NCBI GenBank assembly: GCA_943787745.1
Contig: CALSNJ010000002.1
Location: 756,125-820,124 of the forward strand
From: an uncultured Alphaproteobacteria bacterium
GTDB taxonomy: Bacteria; Pseudomonadota; Alphaproteobacteria; UBA6615
Direction: 5' to 3'
Length of the DNA: 64,000 nt
Shown here: positions 55,489 through 64,000 of the stretch, one piece after another
Position numbering within the stretch: the stretch's first letter is position 1
Layout of the letters: the number at the start of each line of letters is the position of its first letter
Notes under the pieces: model-generated
Told to the model about the DNA's origin: nothing
The model's database searches: none
Seen by the model: only the letters and a program-made list of their open reading frames with translations
Position numbers and translations under genes: made by a program

Positions 55489-56241
55489 GTGATATCTGAA
55501 TTCCAGTTCCCACCCGAATATTTCGATATCCGGCTGCTCCTCGGAGCATTGGCTGTCTTCGCGGCTGGGTTGATTCGTGGGTTTTCGGGTTTCGGTTCAG
55601 CACTTATCAATGCACCGGTGCTCAGTTTGATCTGGGGGCCCACCATCGGCGTCCCCGTCGCAGCGCTGGTCGAAATCGCACCAGCAGTCCAGCTCACACC
55701 CAAGGCAATCAAGATCGCCCACTGGAAGACAGTTTGGGCGTTCAGTATTCCAGCCCTGATCCTGCTGCCGGCAGGAACGTTCATTCTGGTGTCGGTGCCT
55801 GCAGACGATATGCGGCGCGCCATCGGTGCCATCGTTTTGGTGGTCGCACTGATCCTCTGGTCGGGTTGGCGTTATCGCGGTCCGCGCGGAACCATCCCGT
55901 CCATGTGTGTCGGACTGGTGGGAGGCTCTTTGGCCGGCGCCACCGGCGTCGCCGGCCCGCCTGTCATTCTCTACCTTATGTCGAGCGATGACAGCCCGGC
56001 ACAGACCCGCGCGAACCTGATCGCCTATTTCACGATCATTCTGTTCGGGCTGGTTGCCACCTTTACACTGAAGGGGCTGGTCAGCACGGACATCCTCTGG
56101 CTCATCGCAGCGATGCTCCTGCCCTTCATCATTGGCACCGCGATTGGCACCAGGATGTTCCCGCTCGCAAGCGAGCGGGTGTTCCGAAACATCGCCCTGG
56201 CGACGCTGACCGTCTCATCACTCTATGTGCTGATCGCCTAG
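55489..56241 (+). CDS. TauE/SafE-family membrane transporter (second copy)
   Basis: A 250-residue membrane protein with about eight hydrophobic segments. GLIRGFSGFGSALINAPVLSLIWGP at 27-51 and GGSLAGATGVAGPPVILYLM are the TauE/SafE repeats. It starts at GTG 55489. It ends the rhodanese operon, and export of sulfite or an organosulfur anion is a reasonable role given the sulfurtransferase. It is not close in sequence to the TauE gene at 17038. Confidence 0.87.
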   Translation: MISEFQFPPEYFDIRLLLGALAVFAAGLIRGFSGFGSALINAPVLSLIWGPTIGVPVAALVEIAPAVQLTPKAIKIAHWKTVWAFSIPALILLPAGTFILVSVPADDMRRAIGAIVLVVALILWSGWRYRGPRGTIPSMCVGLVGGSLAGATGVAGPPVILYLMSSDDSPAQTRANLIAYFTIILFGLVATFTLKGLVSTDILWLIAAMLLPFIIGTAIGTRMFPLASERVFRNIALATLTVSSLYVLIA

Positions 56242-56265
56242 CACGCGACACAGAGGCCTGCGTGT

Positions 56266-57144
56266 CTAGAGACCGTTGGCCGCCATGACGTCCTGCATGC
56301 TCTTGCCCTCAGCCGCGCATGCCGCCTGGTGGGCCTTGGAAATTTCTAGCATCTCGGGCGGCGGTGCGACTTCGCGAGCAAACTCTTCGCGCGCGAGCAG
56401 CTTTTCATACCAGGCATTCAAATTCGGATAGCGGTCGGTCGGAAAGCCCAGCTTGGTGACGCGGAAAACCGTAATCCACCAGGCGATATCGAGGGCGGAG
56501 AACCCGCTGGCCAGCAGATACTCATGCTTACCAAGACGTTCATCGAGATCGGCGAAAACCGGCTTGAACTCGGACACTGCTTCGATGATCTGCGCGTCGG
56601 TGATGCCGTTATTGGCATTCATGTCGCGCCAGAATTTGACCTCAATGGCCTTCCGACCATCGACCTTGCCGCCGACGGTTTCGGCGCCTTCGGCTTCCAT
56701 CACATCAACGGCCTCATCGGATTTCTTCATCATCTCGACCGGCATCAGGTAGCGGAAGGTCAGTGCCCGGACACAGAGATGCAGGTCATCTTCCAGCTTC
56801 ATGGATTCTTCCATGAAGGCCTGCTCGTCAGGGTCTGTCGGATAAAGACGCGGTCCGTCGAAGGTTTCATCGACATATTTGATGATGTCGTTGCTTTCGA
56901 TATGGACGTCACCGTCATGCACAAGGGTCGGCATCAGGCCACGCGGGTTGATGCCCATGAACCACTCGGTGAAGTTCTCGAACTTGCCGATGTCCACATG
57001 ATGAGACTCCCACTCAACGCCCTTCATACCGAAGGAAATTCGGGTTTTCTGTGAACAGGAAGACCCCATGAAATGGAACAGGTGCAGCCCCTTCCAATCG
57101 AGAACTTCCTTCGTGAGAATGTCTGCTTCCGCGAGCTTGACCAT
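56266..57144 (-). CDS. Glutathione S-transferase-family protein
   Basis: A 292-residue GST-type protein, longer than most. The N-terminal thioredoxin fold begins LHLFHFMGSSCSQKTRISF, with Ser/Cys at the glutathione site, and continues INPRGLMPTLVHDG and ESNDIIKYVDETF, resembling LigE/LigF-type beta-etherases. A helical C-terminal domain follows (DIAWWITVFRV). ATG 57144 has GGGAG. It diverges from pyrC. The exact reaction is unknown. Confidence 0.85.
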   Translation of the reverse strand: MVKLAEADILTKEVLDWKGLHLFHFMGSSCSQKTRISFGMKGVEWESHHVDIGKFENFTEWFMGINPRGLMPTLVHDGDVHIESNDIIKYVDETFDGPRLYPTDPDEQAFMEESMKLEDDLHLCVRALTFRYLMPVEMMKKSDEAVDVMEAEGAETVGGKVDGRKAIEVKFWRDMNANNGITDAQIIEAVSEFKPVFADLDERLGKHEYLLASGFSALDIAWWITVFRVTKLGFPTDRYPNLNAWYEKLLAREEFAREVAPPPEMLEISKAHQAACAAEGKSMQDVMAANGL

Positions 57145-57313
57145 GATGTGTTTCTCCCAAGATAAATACTGTTGTTTGTTGTTGGCACGACTATACCCAC
57201 AACGGCGATAACGAAAACCTTCTACGGTCGCTTTCCGAACCCCGCGGGTCTGGTTCCGCCCGCGCTTCGGTGGCAATATCGGAAAAGCCCACACCACGCT
57301 CAGGAGTATGTAC

Positions 57314-58378
57314 ATGCCGACAAACGCGCTCGACCGATTGACCATCCGGCGGCCCGATGACTGGCACGTTCACTTGCGCGACGGGTCGATGCTTGATTCC
57401 GTTGTGAACCACACTGCGCGGCAATTCGCCCGGGCCATCGTCATGCCGAATCTGGTTCCCCCGGTGACCACCGTCGCGGCGGCAGAATCCTATCGGGGCC
57501 GGATCATGGCAGCCCTGGACCCGACGCTGGATTTCACCCCCCTGATGACCTGCTATCTGACCGATGATGCCGACCCTGAAGAGATCGAGCGCGGCTATGC
57601 CAGCGGCAATTTCACTGCCTGCAAGCTTTACCCCGCCAATGCCACGACAAATTCCAGCCATGGCGTAACCGATATCGCAAATATCCGAACGGTTCTGGCA
57701 ACGATGGAACGTATCGGCATGCCGCTGCTCGTTCATGGTGAGGTCACCGACCCGGAGATTGATATCTTCGACCGGGAAGCGGTGTTCATTGACCGAGTGC
57801 TAACCGGATTGATTTCGGACTTCCCCGCGCTAAAAGTCGTTTTCGAACACATCACCACGGCGGATGCGGTTGCCTTTGTGGAAGCAGGTGGCGACACTCT
57901 TGCCGCGACGGTTACGCCCCATCATCTGGACTTCAACCGTAACGCCATCTTCGTTGGCGGGATCCGTCCGCATTTCTATTGCCTGCCTGTCGCCAAGCGC
58001 GAAACCCATCGATTGGCCCTGCGCAAAGCCGCCACGTCGGGTTCACCGAAATTCTTTCTGGGTACGGATTCCGCGCCGCACCCCCTCGGTGACAAGGAAA
58101 CGGCATGCGGCTGTGCAGGTATCTTCAACGCGCCCTACGCCATCGAGAGCTATGCCCGCACCTTCGAAGCCGAAGATGCGCTGGACAAGCTGGAGGGTTT
58201 TGCGGCCGAGCACGGACCGAACTTCTACGGCCTGCCGCTCAACGACGGGCAGATCACACTCGAACGATCGCCTGCGACGGTCCCGGAGACCCTCGCTGCC
58301 GGCGAGACGACTCTGGTCCCGTTTCATGCCGGGGAAACCCTGGCCTGGCAGATTTCGGAGACCACCCAAAACGCCTGA
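57314..58378 (+). CDS. pyrC: Dihydroorotase, class II (PyrC)
   Basis: A 354-residue E. coli-type dihydroorotase that makes dihydroorotate from carbamoyl-aspartate in pyrimidine synthesis. Metal ligands: H18 and H20 in [10 protein letters not shown], carbamylated K104 in [15 protein letters not shown]141 in LVHGE, H179 in FEHITT and D252 in [11 protein letters not shown] 57314 has CAGGAG seven bases upstream; the ATG at 57308 is less well placed. No other pyr genes are near. It is followed by a cupin gene after 21 bases. Confidence 0.94.
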   Translation: MPTNALDRLTIRRPDDWHVHLRDGSMLDSVVNHTARQFARAIVMPNLVPPVTTVAAAESYRGRIMAALDPTLDFTPLMTCYLTDDADPEEIERGYASGNFTACKLYPANATTNSSHGVTDIANIRTVLATMERIGMPLLVHGEVTDPEIDIFDREAVFIDRVLTGLISDFPALKVVFEHITTADAVAFVEAGGDTLAATVTPHHLDFNRNAIFVGGIRPHFYCLPVAKRETHRLALRKAATSGSPKFFLGTDSAPHPLGDKETACGCAGIFNAPYAIESYARTFEAEDALDKLEGFAAEHGPNFYGLPLNDGQITLERSPATVPETLAAGETTLVPFHAGETLAWQISETTQNA

Positions 58379-58399
58379 ACCAACCCCGGAGACACCGAC

Positions 58400-58774
58400 A
58401 TGCCCCAGAACCTGACCACACTTGTTCATCAGCTCGCCGACCTGCCGGTTCACAAGACGGATTTCGGAGAGATCAAGGTTCTCGGCGGCGAAAAGGTCAT
58501 GGGTTTTTGGGCCCGGCTCAACGCAGGCAGCCATATCCCGGCGCATTCGCACCCCAACGAACAGATCACCTGGCTGATGAAAGGCCGTTTTGACTGCAAG
58601 TTCGGCACCGGCGAGGAAGCCAGCTGCGAAGCCGGTTCGTTGGTGCTCATCCCCGGCGGGGTCGAGCACGAAGTCTGGTATCGCGAGGAATGCGAAATCG
58701 TCGAGTTCTTCTCCCCACCCCGCACGGACATGTTCCCGGGCCTGGAGAACAATCCATATGGATTGGTGGAGTAG
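58400..58774 (+). CDS. Cupin-domain protein
   Basis: A 124-residue single-barrel cupin. The metal site is classical: H49-x-H51 and Q55 in AHSHPNEQITWLMKG, with H90 in IPGGVEHEVWY. Small cupins of this kind are often isomerases, quercetinase-like or detoxifying. It is the second gene after pyrC. Its stop codon directly abuts the convergent stop at 58775. Confidence 0.86.
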   Translation: MPQNLTTLVHQLADLPVHKTDFGEIKVLGGEKVMGFWARLNAGSHIPAHSHPNEQITWLMKGRFDCKFGTGEEASCEAGSLVLIPGGVEHEVWYREECEIVEFFSPPRTDMFPGLENNPYGLVE

Positions 58775-59539
58775 CTAGTCCTTGCCGGTTATTCGGTCGC
58801 GCAGGGTCTCGAGGAACGGAATGTCCCGGTACTGGTCGGGCTGAACAACATCCCAGGCCACACCGGTCGGCTGGGGAAACGCCGTCTTCGTCTCAATCAG
58901 TTCCTGTTCCGTCGCGATCCAGTGCAGCGCCGAATCATGGGCGACCATGACCACACGTTCATCTTCGACCACCTGGCTGGAATGCACCGTGGTGGCGATC
59001 TGCGTGTCTGGTCTGATTTTTCCAAGCTCACGGAATATCCCGAGTTCCAGATCGGCAAATCCACCGCCCTTGCCTGTGCGTCCACCTTCGCGGGTCACAG
59101 CCACGCAGCCAACGACGACAAAATCGAGGACTTCCATCTCCTCGAATTCAACATGAACCCCGTATTGCTGAAACCCCTGACTGGTCGCGGCGACCTCAAA
59201 ACTGACTCCGGCTGAATCGAGCAGCGCGGGATCAAGCCGGACAAAGGGCAATCCCTCTGTCAGTTCAGGGACCGGCGCGTAGACGATTTTTCCTTCATAA
59301 AGCGCACGCAAACGGACGGGAATTTGTGGCGGGTCCGGATTGCATTTCACGATCCTGGCAGCCTGCCACGCCGGCACCCTGGACAGATTGAGTGCCGCCA
59401 GATCCGCGCCCGCAAAATTCGGGATACGGCTATGGGACGGGCCGATATTGACGCCGGTATCCACCAACGCGTTCCAGACGTCATCCCGAACGGTGTCCTT
59501 GGATGTATTCCGTCCGGCCCATCTTGCATTCTTCGTCAA
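58775..59539 (-). CDS. 5-formyltetrahydrofolate cyclo-ligase-like protein
   Basis: A 254-residue protein of the MTHFS/5-FCL family, which converts 5-formyl-THF to methenyl-THF with ATP. The family loop GRTGKGGGFADLELG near 155-170 corresponds to the GxGxGYYD region but lacks the double tyrosine. It is longer than true MTHFS (about 190 residues), so it may be a paralogue with another role. Its start overlaps the ABC ATPase stop by four bases. It is the last gene of the formamidase operon. Confidence 0.75.
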   Translation of the reverse strand: MTKNARWAGRNTSKDTVRDDVWNALVDTGVNIGPSHSRIPNFAGADLAALNLSRVPAWQAARIVKCNPDPPQIPVRLRALYEGKIVYAPVPELTEGLPFVRLDPALLDSAGVSFEVAATSQGFQQYGVHVEFEEMEVLDFVVVGCVAVTREGGRTGKGGGFADLELGIFRELGKIRPDTQIATTVHSSQVVEDERVVMVAHDSALHWIATEQELIETKTAFPQPTGVAWDVVQPDQYRDIPFLETLRDRITGKD

Positions 59540-61089
59540 TGTGCACCCGCCATGGCGTGACCAATCGCTCTGCGATCGGTATCTCCGATCGGGGACGTAT
59601 AAGCAATCTCACCTTCAAGCATAACCGCGACGGTATCCGCGAGTTCCAGAATTTCGTCGAGGTCCTCGGCGATCAGCAACACCGCAGCACCCTGATTACG
59701 CTGTTCCATGATCTGCGCCCGGATTTCAGCAACACTCGCAAAATCAAGACCGAAACAGGGATTGGCAACGATCAGGATATCAACATCGCCCGAGAGTTCA
59801 CGCGCCAGAACGGCGCGCTGCACATTGCCACCTGACAGGTTTTCGATTTGCTCTTCAGTCGATGGTGTCTTCACGCGATAGGCGGTGATCAGGCCACGTG
59901 CCTGGGACCGCATCTTCGCGGGATGCAACCATCCCCACAAAGATGCAATCGGCGACTTGTCGAACGACCGGAACGCAATATTTTCGGCCACGGTCATGGA
60001 GGGCACAGCCACATTGTGGAGCGGTTCTTCGGAAAGCCCGAACACCTTGAAGCGGTCCATCTTCTCGCGGACCGGCTCATAATTTGCGCCATAAACCTTG
60101 ATCTGACCCGCTGACCGATCGCGCTGCCCTGAAAGCACCTCGACCAATTCTGATTGTCCGTTCCCGGATACACCAGCAATGCCCACAACTTCCCCGGCAT
60201 GAACTTTCAGATTGATATCACTCAGCGCAGGCAATCCCTCGTCGTCATCGGCATTCAAGCCAGACAGTTCAACGACCAGCGCGGGAACAGATGTTTCGGC
60301 CCGCGCGGCGGCTTCACGCAGCTTGGTATCCCCGATCATCATGTGGCTCATATCTTCAACCGAAAGATCAGCGACCGCGCCTGAGCCGACCATCTGCCCG
60401 CCACGCAGAACGGTCACATCGTCGGCATATCCGGTGACCTCCCGAAATTTGTGGGTGATCATCAGGATGGTCAGTTCACCGGAATCGGTCAGTCCCTTGA
60501 GCAGTCCGAGAATTTCATCAGCCTCGTCGGGTGTGAGAACCGAGGTCGGCTCATCCAAAATCAGAAAGCGCTGGTTCAGATATAGCTGCTTGAGGATTTC
60601 GAGTTTTTGCTTTTCGCCCGCCGACAACCCGTTCACCGGGATGTCGAGCGGCACCTTGAACGGCGTGGTTTCAAGAAACGCCTCCAGATCGGCATGCTCG
60701 CGGGACCAGTTGACGATGCCGGGCACATTGGCACGGCTGATCACCAGGTTTTCTGCCGCGGTCAGCGAAGGCACAAGGGTGAAGTGCTGATAGACCATGC
60801 CCAGACCCAGCGCATGGGCCGCCCGTGGATTGGGGATCACGGCCTCCCTGCCATCGACCATGATCTGGCCGTTGGTCGGCCTATAAACGCCCATGATGCA
60901 TTTCACGAGCGTCGACTTGCCCGCGCCGTTCTCCCCGAGCAGCGCATGGAAACTGCCCGGGCGCACCTTGATCGAGACATCATCCAGCGCGACCAGAGAA
61001 CCAAAGCGTTTGGTCACGCCCAGCGTCTCGACGCCAATCCCCTTCGAGGATGGATCGTGTTGAGTCTGATCAGCAGCCGCGATGCTCAT
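59536..61089 (-). CDS. ABC transporter ATPase (BMP/nucleoside type, two domains)
   Basis: A 517-residue double-domain ATPase of the YufO/NupO/RbsA group. The first domain has Walker A GENGAGKST and signature LSAGEKQKLEIL with Walker B FLILDEPTSVLTP. The second has a degenerate Walker A (GVSGNGQSE) and LSGGNVQRAVLARELSG. It drives the importer whose permeases are at 62871 and 63791. It lies nine bases after the biuret hydrolase gene. The cargo is probably a small nitrogenous compound. Confidence 0.92.
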   Translation of the reverse strand: MSIAAADQTQHDPSSKGIGVETLGVTKRFGSLVALDDVSIKVRPGSFHALLGENGAGKSTLVKCIMGVYRPTNGQIMVDGREAVIPNPRAAHALGLGMVYQHFTLVPSLTAAENLVISRANVPGIVNWSREHADLEAFLETTPFKVPLDIPVNGLSAGEKQKLEILKQLYLNQRFLILDEPTSVLTPDEADEILGLLKGLTDSGELTILMITHKFREVTGYADDVTVLRGGQMVGSGAVADLSVEDMSHMMIGDTKLREAAARAETSVPALVVELSGLNADDDEGLPALSDINLKVHAGEVVGIAGVSGNGQSELVEVLSGQRDRSAGQIKVYGANYEPVREKMDRFKVFGLSEEPLHNVAVPSMTVAENIAFRSFDKSPIASLWGWLHPAKMRSQARGLITAYRVKTPSTEEQIENLSGGNVQRAVLARELSGDVDILIVANPCFGLDFASVAEIRAQIMEQRNQGAAVLLIAEDLDEILELADTVAVMLEGEIAYTSPIGDTDRRAIGHAMAGAH

Positions 61090-61098
61090 GGTGGCTCT

Positions 61099-61818
61099 CT
61101 AGGCTCCCGTGACTTTCGCCAACCCGGCAATGTATTCATCGCTCGACGCGACAGCGCCAAAGACGCCGCCCTGCATCTTCACCATCTCGATCGCCGCATC
61201 ATGGTTCGACCTGTCGGTCGCCCCACAGCAATCGGTCAGCAGCACACACTCAAAACCCCGGTCATTGCCCTCGCGCATGGTCGTATGGACACAGACATCC
61301 GTCGTGATGCCGGTCAGCACGATGTTGCGGATCCCGCGGGTGTGCAGAACCAGCTCCAGATCCGTCGCGTAGAACGCACCTTTGCCCGGCTTGTCGATCA
61401 CCACCTCGTCGGATAGCGGCGCCAATTCAGGAATAATTTCCCAGCCCGGCTCACCGCGAATCAAAATACGGCCGCAGGGTCCCGGATCGCCGATCCCCGC
61501 GCCAATCTGGCGCGAACGCCAGCGTTTGTTGGCTGGCAAATCCCCGAGGTCGGGGCGATGTCCTTCGCGCGTGTGGATCACATGACCGCCCGCTGAACGG
61601 GTCGCGGCGAGAACCTTCTTGATCGGCTCAATCGGGGCCTGGGTCAGGGACAAGTCGTAGCCCATGGAATCCACATAACCGCCCTTGCCGCAGAAATCGG
61701 TCTGCATATCGATAATCACCAGCGCGGTATTCTCCGGACGCAGATCACCATCAAAGGGCCAGGCATATGGCGCGGCGGCGACCGGACCGATTTTCTCAAC
61801 GTTTTCAGCTTCGCTCAT
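61099..61818 (-). CDS. biuH: Biuret amidohydrolase (isochorismatase-like cysteine hydrolase)
   Basis: A 239-residue cysteine hydrolase. The triad is D37 ([10 protein letters not shown]), K143 (IDKPGKG) and C176 ([14 protein letters not shown]), one residue offset from the Rhizobium leguminosarum BiuH numbering I recall. [27 protein letters not shown] also matches that enzyme closely. It hydrolyses biuret to allophanate and ammonia. RutB or triuret hydrolase are the nearest alternatives. The formamidase gene is four bases upstream. No allophanate hydrolase is in the window. Confidence 0.88.
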   Translation of the reverse strand: MSEAENVEKIGPVAAAPYAWPFDGDLRPENTALVIIDMQTDFCGKGGYVDSMGYDLSLTQAPIEPIKKVLAATRSAGGHVIHTREGHRPDLGDLPANKRWRSRQIGAGIGDPGPCGRILIRGEPGWEIIPELAPLSDEVVIDKPGKGAFYATDLELVLHTRGIRNIVLTGITTDVCVHTTMREGNDRGFECVLLTDCCGATDRSNHDAAIEMVKMQGGVFGAVASSDEYIAGLAKVTGA

Positions 61819-61822
61819 AACG

Positions 61823-62857
61823 TCATGCCTCCTTGCGTGGGGTCACAGGGTCGATTTCCTTGGGGCCGCTATAGTCACGGGTTGGCGCTTCGAACCCGCA
61901 GCTGGTGCCGTCGGTGACAGCGACATCATCTTCCCATGGCAGCGTATATTCGCCGTCCACCAGGTCCTGCATGAAGGTGTAGGGACAATCCTGCGCGCCG
62001 CCTTTGACGGCAACGAAACCGCGATGGCCCAGCTGGTAGATGTTGTTTTCCACGCCCCAGCCCGTGCGTGCCTCGCGCACCAGATCGGGACGGACTTCGG
62101 CGGTGATGATCTCATTGGCGCGGCCATTGGTGCCATGGGCGAGCACCGTCCCGTCAAAATTGACGATCATCCCCTCACCCATGGAATCGAAACTGCCATC
62201 GGTGCCGCACATACAGACATTCGCCGTCACCATCAGGTTCTGGAAGGAATTCGCCTGATTGGTAAACCGCCAGCTGTCCCGGATCGGTGCGGTGTAACCG
62301 GCTGTGCGGATCATGATCTCCGCGCCCTTGTAAGCGCATTCGCGCGCCATCTCCGGGAACATCCCGTCATGGCAGATGATCAGCGCCAGCTTGCAGCCCT
62401 TCGGGCCATCAATGACCGGAATGCCAAGGTCACCGGGCTCCCACGGTTCGACCGGCACCCACGGGTGGAGCTTGCGATAGTAGAGTTGCAGTTCACCGTG
62501 ATTGTCGATCACCAGACCGGAATTGTAAGGATTGCCGTCCGGGTTGAACTCCATGATGGAGAAGCAGCCCCAGATATCGTTTTCGACGCAGGCCGCCTTG
62601 AAGGCCGCAACTTCCGGCCCGTCCAGCGAACACATGATCTCGGGATTGGTGTCCATCGACAGGCCGTGCAGCGCGTATTCGGGAAACACGACGAGGTCCA
62701 TGGTCGACAGGTTGCGCCGGGCTTTGCCGACCATGTCGACGATCACCTGCGTCTGGGCCGCCAGATCGTCGGGCGTTTTCACGACGGGCAATTGCAGTTG
62801 CACCATGCCGAGGACAACGCCTTCGGCTGATTTGTTGAGTCCACCCAATCCGTTCAT
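61823..62857 (-). CDS. amiF: Formamidase (nitrilase superfamily)
   Basis: A 344-residue CN-hydrolase that splits formamide to formate and ammonia. The triad is E60 ([10 protein letters not shown]), K129 (YYRKLHPW) and C162 ([11 protein letters not shown]). The C-terminal segment [21 protein letters not shown] and LPWEDD match AmiF-type formamidases rather than broader aliphatic amidases. ATG 62857 has GGAGAG. It lies between the ABC permease (13 bases) and biuH (four bases). Confidence 0.9.
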   Translation of the reverse strand: MNGLGGLNKSAEGVVLGMVQLQLPVVKTPDDLAAQTQVIVDMVGKARRNLSTMDLVVFPEYALHGLSMDTNPEIMCSLDGPEVAAFKAACVENDIWGCFSIMEFNPDGNPYNSGLVIDNHGELQLYYRKLHPWVPVEPWEPGDLGIPVIDGPKGCKLALIICHDGMFPEMARECAYKGAEIMIRTAGYTAPIRDSWRFTNQANSFQNLMVTANVCMCGTDGSFDSMGEGMIVNFDGTVLAHGTNGRANEIITAEVRPDLVREARTGWGVENNIYQLGHRGFVAVKGGAQDCPYTFMQDLVDGEYTLPWEDDVAVTDGTSCGFEAPTRDYSGPKEIDPVTPRKEA

Positions 62858-62870
62858 GTGTGTCTCTCCG

Positions 62871-63791
62871 CTATTTGGTGATCGAGAGTTCCGCCGGCGC
62901 ACCCTTGAGGGAGCGCTTGGGCGAGACCGCCACGATCAGGATGCCCAGCGTCATGATGTATGGCGCGGCGTTGAAGAAGTGATAGCCCTGACTGATCCCA
63001 ACCGATTGCAGCGCCGGACCAAGCGCCCCGGCCGCACCGAACAGGATCGCCGCCTCGAAACAGGCCAGCGGGTTCCAGCGGGCAAAAATCACCAGCGCGA
63101 CAGCCATCAGCCCCTGCCCCGAAGACAGGCCTTCGGACCAGCTTCCCGGATAGGACAGCGAGAGAAACGAGCCGCCGACCCCGGCAAAGAACCCGCCGAC
63201 ACTGGTTGCGATCAGACGCACCCGGTCGACATTGATGCCCAGCGCGACGGCGGCGGCTGTGCTGTCGCCCGTCGTGCGGACGATCAGACCCCAGCGGGTG
63301 TTCTTGAAGGCCCACCACATGGCCACAGCCAGAAAGAATCCGATGATGAACAGCGGATTGATCTCGAGGGCCTGCTGCACCGCGCTGTCATCGGACCAGC
63401 CACCGAAGGAAATCGAAGGCAAGCGCGCGGCCTGGGGCTGGATATATGCTTTGCCAAAGAAGAACGCCGCGCCGGTGCCGAACAGCATCAGCGCAATGCC
63501 AATGGCGATGTCATTCACCTTCGGCAGCTTGCACAGATAGCCGTGGATCGCTCCGAACAGCACGCCGACGACACCCGCACCGAGAACACCAATCCACGGC
63601 GAGCCCGTGTGAAACGACAGCGCGTAACCGCTCATGGCGCCGAACACGAGAGTTCCTTCCAGTCCAAGATTGATCCGGCCGGATTTCTCGGTCAGGCATT
63701 CGCCCAGACTGACAAACAGAAACGGTGTGGAGACACGGATCGCGCCGGCAAACATCGCCAGCAGAACGGTCGCGAGTGAGCCGTCATCCAT
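62871..63791 (-). CDS. ABC transporter permease (BMP/nucleoside type, YufQ-like)
   Basis: A 306-residue inner-membrane permease with about eight hydrophobic segments. RVSTPFLFVSLGECLTEKSGRINLGLEG at the N-terminus and MALVIFARWNPLACFEAAILFGAAGAL near the end are landmarks of the BPD_transp_2 group. It overlaps the preceding permease stop by one base. It forms the channel with the partial permease at 63791. Confidence 0.92.
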   Translation of the reverse strand: MDDGSLATVLLAMFAGAIRVSTPFLFVSLGECLTEKSGRINLGLEGTLVFGAMSGYALSFHTGSPWIGVLGAGVVGVLFGAIHGYLCKLPKVNDIAIGIALMLFGTGAAFFFGKAYIQPQAARLPSISFGGWSDDSAVQQALEINPLFIIGFFLAVAMWWAFKNTRWGLIVRTTGDSTAAAVALGINVDRVRLIATSVGGFFAGVGGSFLSLSYPGSWSEGLSSGQGLMAVALVIFARWNPLACFEAAILFGAAGALGPALQSVGISQGYHFFNAAPYIMTLGILIVAVSPKRSLKGAPAELSITK

Positions 63792-64000
63792 TACGAGGTG
63801 GCCTCCTTCAACCGGAAGATCGCGAACCGGCCATACAGGGTTTCAGAGACCAGCAGGATAACGAAGATCAGCCCCTGCAAAACAAGCACCGTCGCGTCGG
63901 GCAAATCCATGCGCCGCTGGATCAACCCGCCCGAGGCGGCGATACCGCCCAGAAAGATCGCGACCGGGATAATCACCAGCGGATTGTGGCGGGCCAGAAA
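63791..64000 (-). CDS. ABC transporter permease (BMP/nucleoside type), C-terminal fragment
   Basis: The last 69 residues of a second permease, open past the right edge (FLARHNPLVIIPVAIFLGGIAASGGLIQ). The end, DATVLVLQGLIFVILLVSETLYGRF, is typical of YufP-like permeases. Its stop overlaps the next permease start (TAATG). The binding protein of the system must lie outside the window. Confidence 0.86.
   Translation of the reverse strand, partial: FLARHNPLVIIPVAIFLGGIAASGGLIQRRMDLPDATVLVLQGLIFVILLVSETLYGRFAIFRLKEATS

Noticed and set aside
56242-56264. CACGC/GCGTG repeat between TauE and GST genes
   Set aside because: Five-base arms with a long loop; could be chance in a 24-base convergent gap.

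Overview
The window reads as a gene-dense, moderately GC-rich chromosomal segment of an alphaproteobacterium with a broad catabolic and scavenging repertoire (Rhodospirillales- or Rhodobacterales-like by gene content; genus not called). The evidence is the mix of a PcaR-like IclR regulator, three high-affinity ABC importers, many SDR, Gfo/Idh/MocA and HIBADH-type dehydrogenases, CoA transferase, oxoprolinase-family genes, and formamidase and biuret-hydrolase genes. About 60 protein genes are supported. I see no rRNA, tRNA, IS element, phage gene or CRISPR array.

Layout. 0-2.2 kb: start of a glycerate kinase (cut by the window edge), then amtB-glnK followed by an unusually long nested inverted repeat. 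2.2-9 kb: a 2-oxoglutarate/Fe(II) oxygenase, a HIBADH-type dehydrogenase, an intradiol ring-cleavage dioxygenase with a divergent IclR regulator, a RutE-like nitroreductase, a class III CoA transferase and a second IclR regulator. 9-17.8 kb: a GMC oxidoreductase between two Gfo/Idh/MocA dehydrogenases, a flavin-dependent luciferase-like monooxygenase, two tandem LysR regulators, an SDR and a TauE/SafE permease.

17.8-27.5 kb: a seven-gene minus-strand operon (HyuA-type ATPase, two different HyuB-type subunits, a beta-lactamase-fold serine hydrolase, two SDRs, an altered alpha-hydroxy-acid dehydrogenase) under a divergent TetR gene with a near-perfect palindrome between them. This is the best candidate for an undescribed pathway. 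28-37 kb: an alpha/beta-fold protein without a serine nucleophile, an XRE-cupin regulator, a four-gene CUT1-type ABC importer, two tandem duplicated alpha/beta hydrolases, and a class IV aminotransferase. 37-46 kb: an orphan xanthine-dehydrogenase-type molybdenum subunit, a class I/II aminotransferase and a complete branched-chain-amino-acid-type (Liv) importer.

46-52 kb: an SDR-MFS pair facing a minus-strand operon of SDR, quinone oxidoreductase, acyl-CoA ligase and HIBADH-type dehydrogenase. 52-56 kb: a plus-strand operon of rhodanese, flavin-reductase-like protein, amidohydrolase, cupin and a second TauE/SafE permease. 56-58.8 kb: a GST, a class II dihydroorotase and a cupin. 58.8-64 kb: a minus-strand nitrogen-scavenging operon with BMP/nucleoside-type ABC permeases and ATPase, formamidase, biuret amidohydrolase and a 5-formyl-THF cyclo-ligase-like protein. 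It continues past the window.

Together the genes suggest a cell that imports small organic nitrogen and carbon compounds and releases ammonium from them. A second theme is paralogous pairs lying side by side or within a few kb. Substrates of most pathways cannot be fixed from sequence alone.
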